From CAZELM01 sp964512995 (GTDB taxonomy: Bacteria; CSSED10-310), in the NCBI GenBank assembly GCA_964512995.1, contig CAZELM010000015.1:1-64000 (forward strand): a stretch of DNA of 64,000 nt, read 5' to 3'. Position numbers and translations under genes: made by a program. Position 1 is the first letter of the stretch; each line of letters opens with the position of its first letter. Shown piece after piece: positions 52,975 through 62,179 of the stretch. The notes under the pieces are model-generated. The model saw nothing but the letters and a program-made list of their open reading frames with translations. It was not told the DNA's origin and did no database searches.

Positions 52975-53152
52975 CTGATCAACAGATTGCCCGAGAAAGT
53001 TGGCAATTAAATTGCGTCACTCAAGGTCATCAGTGGAAATCTACTCCAATGGCCAGTGTGAAACAAGAGTATTGAAAAAGGTGCATCGCATTATCCAGGT
53101 AAAAACGATGGATGGTTGCTGAAAATGGTGAATGGGTACATTGTTTTTAATT

Positions 53153-54463
53153 TTAATGAGATAGCAGGATGGATGATTGATTGAAAAAAGTTCCGGCAAC
53201 ACATGCAGTCAGAAGGCATGCGAGAGTGGCAGCAACCAGTGCGCGAAGGCCGGCTGATGCGATATCCCGGGTTCGGTCTGGAGCCAGTGCGGATGCTCCA
53301 CCAACAAAGATAGCAATCGAGGCGATATGCGCAAATCCGCATAAAGCATAGGTGGTGATAACAATGGAACGGGCATGATTGACCATGCCGGCTGCGATCA
53401 GTCTGGAGAGGTCCTGATATGCAATGAGTTCTGTCACGATCATCCGCTCACCGATGATGCTGGAGATCTGGAGTGCATCAGAAATGGGAATGCCAATAAT
53501 CAACGTGGGAATATAAAACAAATATCCCATGAGTGTTTTCAGTGACCAGGTTCCATGCCATCCGAATATGGTATTGATCACTGCGCCCGTTTCGCCAAGA
53601 ATGAGGTCAAATAAACTGATGATTCCGAGTATCGCCATCAGCAGCGCTGCAATGCCGAAGATCAACTGAAGACCCGTGTTTGCTCCATTAATGATTGCAG
53701 TGAACACGTCAGGCTCACGTTCATAGTGCGGATGAACATCACGTCCAAGTGTTTCCGGGTGGCCGGTTTCTGGAAAAAGAAGTTTGGACATCAGGAGTGC
53801 TGCTGGTGCTGACATGATCGATGCGGAGATAAGATGACCTGCAATCGTTGGGAACAGAGACTGTAATGAAAAGACATAAACCGCGAGGACATTGGATGCA
53901 ACAGTCGCCATACCCGCGGTCAGTACTGTGCATAATTCAGATCTTGTCATATTTTTAAGGTGGGGTTTGATGGTCAGAGTTGATTCAACACCCACAAAAA
54001 TATTACTCGCCGCACATAATGATTCTGCGCCGGAAACGCCCATCAACTTTGTAAAAATCCGGGCGAAACATCGGATGATAAATGGGAGAATATTGTAGTA
54101 GTACAAAATCGCCATTAGTGCTGAGAAGAAAATAATAGTAGGAAATCCTTGAAATGCCAGGAAGAAACCAAGTGAAGGTTGGCCGGAGGAGTCAGATGTG
54201 CCTGGAGGAAGAGCCAGTCTACCAAACAAAAATTCGGAACCAGCTCCCGCCGCATTCAATACGCGGACAACACCATCGTTGATAATCTGGAATACGGTGA
54301 TGCCGGCAGGGACAGTAAAGATAAACAGCCCGAAAATGAACTGAATAAGGAGTCCCCATACCACAACCCGCCAATTTATTTGAGCCCTGTTGTTCGAAAA
54401 AAGCCATGCGATACCAATCAATGTGAATGAACCGGTGAGACTGACAAAATTGTAGAATTCCAT
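53153..54463 (-). CDS. Concentrative nucleoside transporter (NupC/CNT family)
   Basis: 436 residues, with about nine to ten membrane segments. Family landmarks are GQPSLGFFLAFQGFPTIIFFSALMAILYY, LCAASNIFVGVESTLTIKP (the GQTEAP-equivalent region has VGVESTL) and VNHARSIVITTYALCGFAHIASI near the end. It imports nucleosides with Na+ or H+. The start is the ATG at 54463 after AGGAG. An in-frame extension to 54547 has no site. It has no obvious operon partner. Confidence 0.9.
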   Translation of the reverse strand: MEFYNFVSLTGSFTLIGIAWLFSNNRAQINWRVVVWGLLIQFIFGLFIFTVPAGITVFQIINDGVVRVLNAAGAGSEFLFGRLALPPGTSDSSGQPSLGFFLAFQGFPTIIFFSALMAILYYYNILPFIIRCFARIFTKLMGVSGAESLCAASNIFVGVESTLTIKPHLKNMTRSELCTVLTAGMATVASNVLAVYVFSLQSLFPTIAGHLISASIMSAPAALLMSKLLFPETGHPETLGRDVHPHYEREPDVFTAIINGANTGLQLIFGIAALLMAILGIISLFDLILGETGAVINTIFGWHGTWSLKTLMGYLFYIPTLIIGIPISDALQISSIIGERMIVTELIAYQDLSRLIAAGMVNHARSIVITTYALCGFAHIASIAIFVGGASALAPDRTRDIASAGLRALVAATLACLLTACVAGTFFNQSSILLSH

Positions 54464-54802
54464 TGAGATATCTCCTGATCGAATGAATGAACTCCAATCG
54501 GCTGGAATCCTTATAATACACGATATCTTATCGAATTTTTTCCTCAAAGCAAGGCTGAATGAAACTGCTTTACTGAAAAGAAATAAGCTTCGGCGCAGAA
54601 TCCCTATTATGGCTATCTGGCAGGAAGTAACGATGATCGGGAGGTTTTGTTTGAGTGTGCTCCAGTGGGTATTCCTTCGAGGTTAAAATGTCGGTTTCTA
54701 CTCAGCAATGCAATAGACTGGATGATTTATGTTTTATCCGATTCTGAAGTATGATAGTATATATTTGGGGTTGAGAGGGACGTTTATTAAGGAGGTTTTC
54801 GG
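54464..54802. other. Divergent intergenic region
   Basis: 339 bp between the nucleoside transporter (minus) and the GT2 (plus). AT-rich, with a possible -10 TATGAT at 54750-54755 for the plus strand but no convincing -35. No small gene is supported. Confidence 0.4.
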
Positions 54803-55537
54803 TTGGAATTGAGTATCATCATACCGGCATATAATGAGATAGCAGATATTGCGAATTGTATTAAGACAATTATTACCGCCATGGAAAAGCGGAACATCAG
54901 TTTTGAAATTCTTGCGGTTGATGATGGTTCACGGGATGGGACGTTAGAGATAATTCGGAAACTCGCTCAAGAAGATTCCCGTATTAGAGCGTTAACCAAC
55001 GGAGAAAACAGAGGCAAAGGGTACACAGTTCGTCACGGTGTCCTCGAATCCAAGGGTCAGATGGTATTGTTTACTGATGTAGACCTTTCTACTCCCATTG
55101 AGGATTATGATCTACTGAAACCTTACCTGGATCGAGGTCAGGATATCGCATTTGGCTCTCGTGCAATGGCGGAATCGCAGTTGCAGATCAAGCAACCTTG
55201 GTATAGAATATGGCTTGGTCGTCTGGCAAACAAAGCCATTCAGACGGTCGTCCCGGCACTTAAAGGCATCAAGGACACCCAGTGTGGATTCAAACTTTTC
55301 AATGGCAACGCAGCCCGAAACATTTTTCCACTCCAGCGAAACGAGCGATGGGGATTTGATTTTGAGATCTTGCATATTGCTCGTAAGCATGGATATTCGG
55401 TAGTAGAAGTGCCGGTTCATTGGAGTCATTCGGGTGATTCCCGAATTAAATTATCAGATTATCCGCGAACTTTGATGGAACTTTTCAAAGTTCGGATCAA
55501 TGAATCAAAGGGGTATTATCGAGCAGATTCACGTTAG
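54803..55537 (+). CDS. DPM1/DPG-like polyprenyl-phosphate glycosyltransferase
   Basis: 244 residues. GT2 motifs are ELSIIIPAYNEIADI (2-16), VDDGSRDGT (about 40-48) and FTDVDLSTPIEDYD (about 93-106), followed by DTQCGFKLFNG and WGFDFEILHIARKHG. It probably moves a hexose from a nucleotide sugar onto undecaprenyl phosphate or a related carrier. It lacks the C-terminal membrane helices of some homologues. The start codon is TTG at 54803, seven bases after GGAGG, and there is no nearby ATG. Confidence 0.9.
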   Translation: MELSIIIPAYNEIADIANCIKTIITAMEKRNISFEILAVDDGSRDGTLEIIRKLAQEDSRIRALTNGENRGKGYTVRHGVLESKGQMVLFTDVDLSTPIEDYDLLKPYLDRGQDIAFGSRAMAESQLQIKQPWYRIWLGRLANKAIQTVVPALKGIKDTQCGFKLFNGNAARNIFPLQRNERWGFDFEILHIARKHGYSVVEVPVHWSHSGDSRIKLSDYPRTLMELFKVRINESKGYYRADSR

Positions 55538-55728
55538 AGTGCTGCTGCAAACTCTACGGACGACACACCCATGACAACTATGGCATATGATGTTGCCAAT
55601 ATGAAAATGATTATCGCATTTTTCGGTTGACTGTAAGTGTCGAATATATATTCAACCTCATCGTTGTCAGTATTCGGCAACGGTTAGATAATTAACGAAA
55701 AAATCTGCATTTACTTCAGGAGGAAGAT

Positions 55729-56898
55729 TTGATCTCAAAAAAGTATCCACCCAAGCATGATGGCAATTATCGTAATTTCGATAATTACGGAAATCGAAAC
55801 ACCAGTAATCACGGTTCCAACCGAACAAAGGGCTATTATCTATGTGATATATGTGGGAGCACTCTGACCGCCCAAACAAATATCCCTCCCATGTGTCCCA
55901 GATGCATGATTCCCATGCAGTTCTACAAGGGGAACAGTGGTAACAATAAAAAAACGAATCCGAATCAGCCGGACAGCAATCAGGAATATTTGTCCCGCAT
56001 CTATTACCAGACCGATGGACATCCTCAATACCGTGGATTACCCCGAGATCATCCAGATCCGGATGATGAAGAAGCGATGAATCATTATCGAGTTAAAAAA
56101 GCAGAGCGGAAACATAATCGGAATAACGATCGGAACCAGCAGAGAGTTCAGCAAAGACCACGACAACAGTCAAATGAGTCTCAGGAATTTCGTAAGAACT
56201 TTCAACAACGGGACATCAGAAATGATCCACCTCTCAGCCAGAATCCATCCGATTCCCGTGATAATCATCAACCAAACTACTCCAAACATCATTCTGGTCC
56301 ACGATCACCCAATCATCAACCCATGAATCAGAGGCATCAAGGTCGACCACAATTGGATCGTACCAGGCGCGATGCTGTACCGGGTCAATCCTCATCTCAG
56401 GATCGACCCAAGCGAGATGAAATCCATTCCCCAAAACAGTTTCCAGAACGTGTTAAACGAGATATCACTCCAGTTTCTGCACCTGCCCCGATCACAGTAA
56501 CAACACCTCAGGAGTTGGACTACATCGGAACGGCCATCACACCGGATCAGCCACCGATTTCCATGGTAAACACAACGATTGATGCCATAAATGAATCCCC
56601 ACGGACTCTACCGGATAAAGGGTCTGTTTCTCTGCCTTCCAACTTTGAAACCAACTCGGTACGAACCGAAACACCTCCGACTGATAACTCAGACAAGGAT
56701 TCCACTGTCTCCCTAAAAACACCTCCCACTAAACGAAAGGCTTCTCCCAAATCAGGAGAAACCACTCGAAAACGATCCACTTCATCCAAGAGCACACTTC
56801 CTTCCAGAAGAAAAAAGGGATCTACTGCTGAATCCACTGATACAGAAAATAAGAATCTATTTCCAAAAGAAGCACTCAGTGATGAAACAACTGAATGA
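55729..56898 (+). CDS. Zinc-ribbon protein with a long disordered Arg/Gln/Asn/Pro-rich tail
   Basis: 389 residues. Residues about 36-60 contain CDICG and CPRC (two CxxC pairs, a rubredoxin-like zinc ribbon). Everything after about residue 70 is low-complexity, rich in Asn, Gln, Arg, Pro and His, then Ser/Thr/Lys toward the C-terminus, with runs such as QQRVQQRPRQQSN. No secretion signal is evident. It may be a nucleic-acid-binding or condensate-forming protein. The start is TTG at 55729 after AGGAGG. No family recognised beyond the ribbon. Confidence 0.75.
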   Translation: MISKKYPPKHDGNYRNFDNYGNRNTSNHGSNRTKGYYLCDICGSTLTAQTNIPPMCPRCMIPMQFYKGNSGNNKKTNPNQPDSNQEYLSRIYYQTDGHPQYRGLPRDHPDPDDEEAMNHYRVKKAERKHNRNNDRNQQRVQQRPRQQSNESQEFRKNFQQRDIRNDPPLSQNPSDSRDNHQPNYSKHHSGPRSPNHQPMNQRHQGRPQLDRTRRDAVPGQSSSQDRPKRDEIHSPKQFPERVKRDITPVSAPAPITVTTPQELDYIGTAITPDQPPISMVNTTIDAINESPRTLPDKGSVSLPSNFETNSVRTETPPTDNSDKDSTVSLKTPPTKRKASPKSGETTRKRSTSSKSTLPSRRKKGSTAESTDTENKNLFPKEALSDETTE

Positions 56899-56916
56899 TC
56901 CGGTTTTGCGACAGCC

Positions 56917-57396
56917 ATGACGATCAACGCCACACTCGGATACATCCGTCATGACCAGAAAACGTTGATGTTGTTTCGCAATAAGAAGCAGAACGATATC
57001 CATTTGGGAAAGTGGAATGGATTGGGTGGCAAGATGGAACGGAATGAGACGCCGGAAGAATGTATTATCCGTGAAGTTTTTGAAGAGAGTGGACTTCAGG
57101 TGCATCATCCCATTCTCAAAGGTATCTTGACGTTTCCTGACTTTGATGGCATGAACGACTGGCTTGTGTTTGTCTTTTTAATCACCAAGTTTTCGGGTCG
57201 CTTGCATTCTTCTTCAGAAGGTTCTTTGGCTTGGATTAATAATCATAGCCTTCTGGATATTCCACTCTGGGAGGGAGATCGGATTTTTTTACCCTGGCTG
57301 GATCAGATGGATTTCTTTTCTGGAAAGTTTGTCTATTCAGAAGGTATCCTTCTGCACCATCATGTTATATTTTACCCCCCAAACATAAGCGCTTGA
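56917..57396 (+). CDS. NUDIX hydrolase (MutT/8-oxo-dGTP type)
   Basis: 159 residues. A complete Nudix box at 38-60 (GKMERNE...REVFEESGL) fits GX5EX7REUXEEXGU. Early residues GYIRHDQKTLMLFRNKK resemble the MutT/MTH1 group. It removes pyrophosphate from damaged or excess nucleoside triphosphates. It begins 18 bases after the zinc-ribbon gene. Its stop TGA overlaps a TTG that may start a small gene (TTGA). Confidence 0.9.
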   Translation: MTINATLGYIRHDQKTLMLFRNKKQNDIHLGKWNGLGGKMERNETPEECIIREVFEESGLQVHHPILKGILTFPDFDGMNDWLVFVFLITKFSGRLHSSSEGSLAWINNHSLLDIPLWEGDRIFLPWLDQMDFFSGKFVYSEGILLHHHVIFYPPNISA

Positions 57397-57557
57397 ACAA
57401 ATGCGACTGCTTCGATATAACTCGTGATGATCAATTGGCATTTCAGGAACGCCGATGGAATCAGAGACTTTTGATAAACCACACACGGAGATTCAATCTG
57501 GATGAATATGCCAAGACACAGGAAGAACGTTTTGAATACAGAATCTGTTCTAATTAA
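57393..57557 (+). CDS. Possible small coupled gene
   Basis: A 54-residue frame starting at TTG 57393, whose last base pair overlaps the NUDIX stop as TTGA. It ends at TAA 57557 just before the ribosome binding site (GGAG) of the carbamoyltransferase gene. The product has CDC near its start and a charged, Arg/Glu-rich helix-like body (ERRWNQRLLINHTRRFNLDE). No ribosome binding site of its own is visible. The overlap geometry is the main support; no family recognised. Confidence 0.35.
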   Translation: MNKCDCFDITRDDQLAFQERRWNQRLLINHTRRFNLDEYAKTQEERFEYRICSN

Positions 57558-57568
57558 GGAGATTGACG

Positions 57569-58549
57569 ATGGCATTTAATATTAAAAATAGAAGCTTATT
57601 AACACTCCTCGATTTCAGTCCCCAGGAAATAAAATACCTGTTGGATCTATCGCTGAAATTAAAGCAAGATAAATATTCGGGTGTATTCAGCAGAAATCTT
57701 CAGGGTAAAAATATTGCTCTCATTTTTGAAAAACCATCCACTCGTACCCGCTGTGCTTTTACCGTGGCTTGTATCGATGAAGGTGCGCACCCGGAATATC
57801 TCGGTAAAGGCGATATACAACTTGGAAAAAAAGAATCGGTTGCGGATACTGCCAGAGTGTTGGGGCGGATGTTTGATGGTATTCAATTTCGGGGCTTCGC
57901 TCATGAAACCGTTGAGTTATTAGCTAAATACTCGGGAGTTCCCGTGTGGAATGGACTGACCGACCGATTTCACCCCACACAAATTTTGGCGGATTTCTTA
58001 ACGATCATTGAGGAATTCGGCACACTGGAAGGGATATCGTTGGCTTATGTCGGCGATGGACGAAATAATGTCTCCAATTCACTTATGGTTGGATCTGCCA
58101 AGATGGGAATGGACTTCCGAATCGTCGCACCTGATTCCCTCTTTCCAGATGAAAATCTGCTCAATCAATGTTTGGCGATCTGTACAGAAACAGGCGCTCA
58201 AATCACGGTGACATCCGATATCCGTGATGGTGTCGACGGAGTTGATGCAATTTATACGGATGTATGGGCGTCGATGGGTGAAGAAGATAAAATACCGGAG
58301 CGGATTGAATTGCTCAAACCCTATCAGATTACGAGAGAGATGTTCGAAGCAACAGGAAATCCGGATTGTATCTTTTTGCATTGTCTTCCCTGCTTCCATA
58401 ACCTGGAAACTGAAATGGCGCGGAAATACCCGGACATTTGCGAAGCAACCGATGAAATATTCGAATCCAGACAATCCCGTGTTTTCGATGAAGCAGAAAA
58501 CAGAGTCCATACCATCAAGGCTGTGATGGTTGCGACGTTGGGGAGATAA
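57569..58549 (+). CDS. argF: Ornithine carbamoyltransferase
   Basis: 326 residues. It condenses ornithine with carbamoyl phosphate to citrulline in arginine synthesis, or runs in reverse in arginine catabolism. The carbamoyl-phosphate site STRTR (57-61), HPTQILADF (about 131-139), DGRNNVSNS (about 162-170) and the catalytic HCLP (about 272-275) are all present. The start is ATG 57569 after AAGGAG; an in-frame TTG at 57563 is inside that site's spacing and unlikely. With no arc or arg neighbours, anabolic or catabolic use cannot be settled. Confidence 0.95.
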   Translation: MAFNIKNRSLLTLLDFSPQEIKYLLDLSLKLKQDKYSGVFSRNLQGKNIALIFEKPSTRTRCAFTVACIDEGAHPEYLGKGDIQLGKKESVADTARVLGRMFDGIQFRGFAHETVELLAKYSGVPVWNGLTDRFHPTQILADFLTIIEEFGTLEGISLAYVGDGRNNVSNSLMVGSAKMGMDFRIVAPDSLFPDENLLNQCLAICTETGAQITVTSDIRDGVDGVDAIYTDVWASMGEEDKIPERIELLKPYQITREMFEATGNPDCIFLHCLPCFHNLETEMARKYPDICEATDEIFESRQSRVFDEAENRVHTIKAVMVATLGR

Positions 58550-58610
58550 ATAATATTACAAGTAAGGTCTTGACGAAACGTTCAAAGACTGATAACGTCC
58601 AACTTTCGAT

Positions 58611-58683
58611 GGGCGCTTAGCTCAGTCGGGAGAGCGCTGCTTTCACACGGCAGAGGTCGGCAGTTCGAGCCTGCCAGCGCCCA
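58611..58683 (+). tRNA. tRNA-Val (anticodon CAC)
   Basis: A full cloverleaf: acceptor GGGCGCT pairs with AGCGCCC. The D arm is GCTC...GAGC. The anticodon stem CTGCT/GGCAG encloses TTCACAC, with CAC at positions 34-36. The T arm is GGCAG-TTCGAGC-CTGCC. The discriminator is A. The CCA end is not encoded (TTC follows). CAC reads GUG, valine. Confidence 0.93.
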
Positions 58684-58687
58684 TTCC

Positions 58688-58716
58688 AAGCTTTCGGGAA
58701 ACCGAAAGCTTTTTTT
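58688..58716 (+). terminator. Intrinsic terminator after tRNA-Val
   Basis: Perfect ten-base stem AAGCTTTCGG (58688-58697) and CCGAAAGCTT (58702-58711) with a GAAA tetraloop, followed by TTTTT. Confidence 0.95.
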
Positions 58717-58832
58717 ATGGCCTGAGACAAATCCCGCCACTCTTTCCATTCATTCAACGATATCAGCCCATGAGATCCGTTTTTGGGGGACCCGAAGGAG
58801 GTGGAACGGATGGAATATTCAGTCGAATTTGA

Positions 58833-59870
58833 TTATTTCCTTTGGTAATAATCGGCGGTTAATGCCAGTGCATGGCGAATTTTTTCTTCTTTGGAGTAAG
58901 AACTGCGTGCGATCTCGGCAAAATGATTGAGATCTGGAAGGAATTGAGGATGGGGTTTTCGTGCTGTGTCTCGAACCAGATCTCCCATTGCGGATAGATA
59001 ATGCTCGTAATAGATTTCTCCAAGAACCTCCCGCCTGGAGTCTGGGACGGGATTGGTGAAGTCAATCGCCCAGGGTATTCCATCTGCATCGATGATAAAC
59101 TCCACAGAATTCACATCATATCCAATCGTCCGGTTTATAATCTGTGAATATTCAATCATTCGATTCTGTATATCAGGTTCGAGAAAATTTTTATCAAAAA
59201 TATACCGGGACTGATCTCCTGTTCCAAACTCAAATTTAATGGGCAGAATGTTGCGTCCGATGCACAAACATCGGACATGCCATGGATGGGGGGATCGGAT
59301 ATGAGCCTGGATCATCATGAGTCTGCTGCCGCTTTTGTTGTATTCGGTGATTAATTCATCCATATTGTTAACAATACAAACTCCAGAGGCGCCTCTTCCG
59401 TCCGATGGCTTTAATAAACAGGGAAATCCGATTCGGCGTGCAATCTTTCCCCAGTTCACCCAGTGATGAAATTTGAAGTCACCCGGTCCGAGATCCGGTG
59501 ATGTATGCAATGGCAGAATGAAAGTTTCAGGGACAGGAATTCCCAAATCCCGAATCATGGCATATCCAAGATCTTTCCGTTTTATGAAGTAATGAAAACT
59601 AAACGGATTATTGATGATTTTTACTCCACGAAAGGCAAAAATATTCAAGATTCCAACCGCTTGGTCCAGATTGTGTGAACGTTGATCGACAATGAGTTGA
59701 TAGGGAGTAGAATAATCCAGGCTTAACTCCGTGATATGAAGGTGTTCCGCAGCGATTTTTACATGGTTTCCACGGTCATCGTAAAATGGTGTCAGTGTAT
59801 TGAGACGATCGAGCAGATCCTGTCCAAAATGATCTGAAAAATGCAACATGCCCACACGATATATATCCAT
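58833..59870 (-). CDS. ATP-grasp ligase-like protein (RimK type)
   Basis: 345 residues. The central ATP-grasp domain (about 95-290) shows PCLLKPSDGRGASGVCIVN (about 152-170), with the ATP-loop lysine and glycine-rich segment. Near the end are SVEFIIDADGIPWAIDFTNPVPDSRRE, with acidic metal ligands and an Asn equivalent. It should join a carboxylate to an amine through an acyl phosphate, but the substrate is unknown. The ATG follows GGAGG. It stands alone on the minus strand. Confidence 0.82.
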   Translation of the reverse strand: MDIYRVGMLHFSDHFGQDLLDRLNTLTPFYDDRGNHVKIAAEHLHITELSLDYSTPYQLIVDQRSHNLDQAVGILNIFAFRGVKIINNPFSFHYFIKRKDLGYAMIRDLGIPVPETFILPLHTSPDLGPGDFKFHHWVNWGKIARRIGFPCLLKPSDGRGASGVCIVNNMDELITEYNKSGSRLMMIQAHIRSPHPWHVRCLCIGRNILPIKFEFGTGDQSRYIFDKNFLEPDIQNRMIEYSQIINRTIGYDVNSVEFIIDADGIPWAIDFTNPVPDSRREVLGEIYYEHYLSAMGDLVRDTARKPHPQFLPDLNHFAEIARSSYSKEEKIRHALALTADYYQRK

Positions 59871-60012
59871 GCCATCCTCCCATCCACTCTTTTTCGGTGG
59901 AATGATTAGAGTATCTCATTCTTGCTGCTATTCCAAGGAGAATTGGATTCATTTGAATTTTCAGGTTACTCCCATTATCATCGCTTGAAGTAAGGATCAA
60001 GAAATATCAGAC

Positions 60013-60426
60013 ATGGCAACAAAACCTGAACAACTAAAATGCGATTTCCTGGATGTTCTCCACCGTCTGCAGCATGATCTGGGTAAATATCTGACCCTGT
60101 CCATACGATTTTTGCCAATGGACTCTTCTGATCTGGAGTTTCAACAAGCGGTCGAGGACGGGTTGTTGCGGACTCTGCAGACCCACGGACAGATGATGGA
60201 TGCTCGGTCGATATGGGAGAGATATCAGGTGGAAATCACACGATTCCCAGAGTTCCGTAAACGTTGTGACCCCGAAATTCAGGAGATGCATCAGGCTATT
60301 GAACGAGTATTATCATGGGCAGGCAAAGCCGCTCAGATCCATTTGAATCGTGCCCAAGTCAGAAAGGATCTCATGGCTGTCCCTGAGAAAATCCGCCTCC
60401 TGATCGAACGGATCAGACATGAATAG
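60013..60426 (+). CDS. Small helical protein coupled to a response regulator
   Basis: 137 residues, strongly helical, no membrane segment. The N-terminal helix contains VLHRLQHDLGKYLTL, with a His that could be a phosphotransfer site, but I cannot show it is an HPt domain. The middle has TLQTHGQMMDARSIWERY and the C-terminus is charged. It overlaps the sigma-54 regulator gene by eight bases, so the two are made together. A partner or inhibitor of that regulator is the likeliest role (inference). No family recognised. Confidence 0.65.
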   Translation: MATKPEQLKCDFLDVLHRLQHDLGKYLTLSIRFLPMDSSDLEFQQAVEDGLLRTLQTHGQMMDARSIWERYQVEITRFPEFRKRCDPEIQEMHQAIERVLSWAGKAAQIHLNRAQVRKDLMAVPEKIRLLIERIRHE

Positions 60427-62179
60427 TGGCAATGCAAATCCACATATCCTGATCATAGACGATCAGAATCGGTACTCTCAACTGATTTCCCGTTACCTGC
60501 CCGAGGTTTCGATTATTACTCCGGGAGCTTCCGATGGCGTGTCAAACCCTTCTGCTGTCGCCTCTCCACGGCTTCATTTCAAGGATGGATTGGAGGCATT
60601 GGAATATCTGGAATTCCATGGAACGAGTTCGATTGATGCGGTATTTCTGGATGTGCATTTCGAAACATCCGAGGACCGATTGCTGCCTTTACGTGAGACA
60701 AAAGACATCGAACGAACGAAGCGTTATCAGGGTCTGGCGATATTACGGGCCATCCGTGAGCGATTTCCGGAGTTGCCGGTCATGTTGATGACCTCCTACG
60801 AGGATATCGGATTTCTGAATGATGCCGTTGATCTTCGAATTGATGGGTTGACAACCTTTCTGGATGATGAACGCCTAGATATCGAATCCCTTCGGCTCCA
60901 ACTCACTTCGGCTCTCCGGAAGCAGAAAGATCCAATAAAAGAAGGAGATATTTTATGGGGGCATGACCGGTCGATGCGGGATATTCGCCGTCGATTGACG
61001 ATTTTGGCTCAAGGATCTCTTCCCATCTTGCTGGAGGGTGAAACAGGAACGGGGAAGTCATATCTGGCTCGATTTTATATTCATCCATTGAGCAAGCGGA
61101 GTGGTCCGTTTGTTGTCCTGGATCTGTCCACTGTTCCCCGCGATCTGGTTGCTGCACATCTGTTCGGCGCAGTGAAAGGCGCTTATACGGGAGCGGTAAC
61201 GGATCGAAAAGGCGTGTTTCAGGCAGCCAATCGAGGGACTTTGTTCCTCGATGAAATTCAGAATGCATCGCTGGATGTCCAGCGGCAGCTTCTTCTGGTA
61301 TTGGAAGATGGAATTGTTCGACCGCTGGGGAGCACACAGGAATACCAGGTCGATGTGAAGCTGATCGCGGCTACGAATACATCACTGGAGCGTTCGGTGA
61401 CTGAAGGAAGATTTCGAGCGGATTTGTATATGAGGCTCAATCCAGCAACTCGGATTGAAATCCCTGCATTAAAGAATCGTCCAATAGACCTTCATTTTTT
61501 GCTAACCCAGCAGTTGACCCGTGCGCTGGATGACCATTTTCACCAACAGCTCCTCCAGGAAATAATGACCGGCTTCAGCGGAACCCAAAGAAAACACACA
61601 TCGCAACCTGTATCAGTGAAAATTTTATTGGGTACTGGAAGTGAAACTCCCATCGATTCACCTGCCATTTATATCCCACGACCCGCTTTGAAATTACTAA
61701 CAGAGTATTCCTGGCCAGGGAATCTGAGGGAACTGACGATGGTGACTCATAACCTGGTCACATTTACCCTCGTTCAGGCAGTGGAGGCGGTACATGATGG
61801 CAATATTCCAAAATCGGTTCGGTTTCAAGTGGATCCAGCGTGGATCCACGCACTTCTGATGCCAAAGTCACCAAGTTCATCAGATTCTTCCACCCCATCA
61901 CTGGAATCGATCAAAGGATCGGCATGGTCGGAAAACACCATCACAGATGAGCAACACGTCAATCTATTTAAGATCCTGGTCTCACCCCAGGAATCATTGA
62001 ATCATGTTTCAAGAGATTTGGAACGGCAGATGTATCAGCAACTCTACCATGTATGTAATGGACAATTCAGGGTTATGGCAAAAATCCTGCTGGATGATTC
62101 GAATGCAGAGCGAAAAGTCCGACTCAGATTTAATCAACTGGGACTGAAAGTCAGGAATTTTCGTGTTCCGATATTTTAG
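60419..62179 (+). CDS. Atypical sigma-54-dependent response regulator
   Basis: 586 residues. An N-terminal receiver domain (about 1-160; ILIIDDQ, phosphorylatable Asp in VFLDVHF about 80, MLMTS) carries an extra charged loop of about 20 residues after the Asp. It lacks the usual Lys near its end (FLDDERL instead). The AAA+ domain (about 180-440) has Walker A GETGTGKS, the sigma-54 contact loop GAYTGA (Tyr instead of Phe), Walker B LFLDEI and the WPGNLREL sensor. The C-terminus is a helix-turn-helix-like segment (about 520-586). It opens sigma-54 promoters in response to a signal. Activity by phosphorylation is uncertain. Confidence 0.92.
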   Translation: MNSGNANPHILIIDDQNRYSQLISRYLPEVSIITPGASDGVSNPSAVASPRLHFKDGLEALEYLEFHGTSSIDAVFLDVHFETSEDRLLPLRETKDIERTKRYQGLAILRAIRERFPELPVMLMTSYEDIGFLNDAVDLRIDGLTTFLDDERLDIESLRLQLTSALRKQKDPIKEGDILWGHDRSMRDIRRRLTILAQGSLPILLEGETGTGKSYLARFYIHPLSKRSGPFVVLDLSTVPRDLVAAHLFGAVKGAYTGAVTDRKGVFQAANRGTLFLDEIQNASLDVQRQLLLVLEDGIVRPLGSTQEYQVDVKLIAATNTSLERSVTEGRFRADLYMRLNPATRIEIPALKNRPIDLHFLLTQQLTRALDDHFHQQLLQEIMTGFSGTQRKHTSQPVSVKILLGTGSETPIDSPAIYIPRPALKLLTEYSWPGNLRELTMVTHNLVTFTLVQAVEAVHDGNIPKSVRFQVDPAWIHALLMPKSPSSSDSSTPSLESIKGSAWSENTITDEQHVNLFKILVSPQESLNHVSRDLERQMYQQLYHVCNGQFRVMAKILLDDSNAERKVRLRFNQLGLKVRNFRVPIF

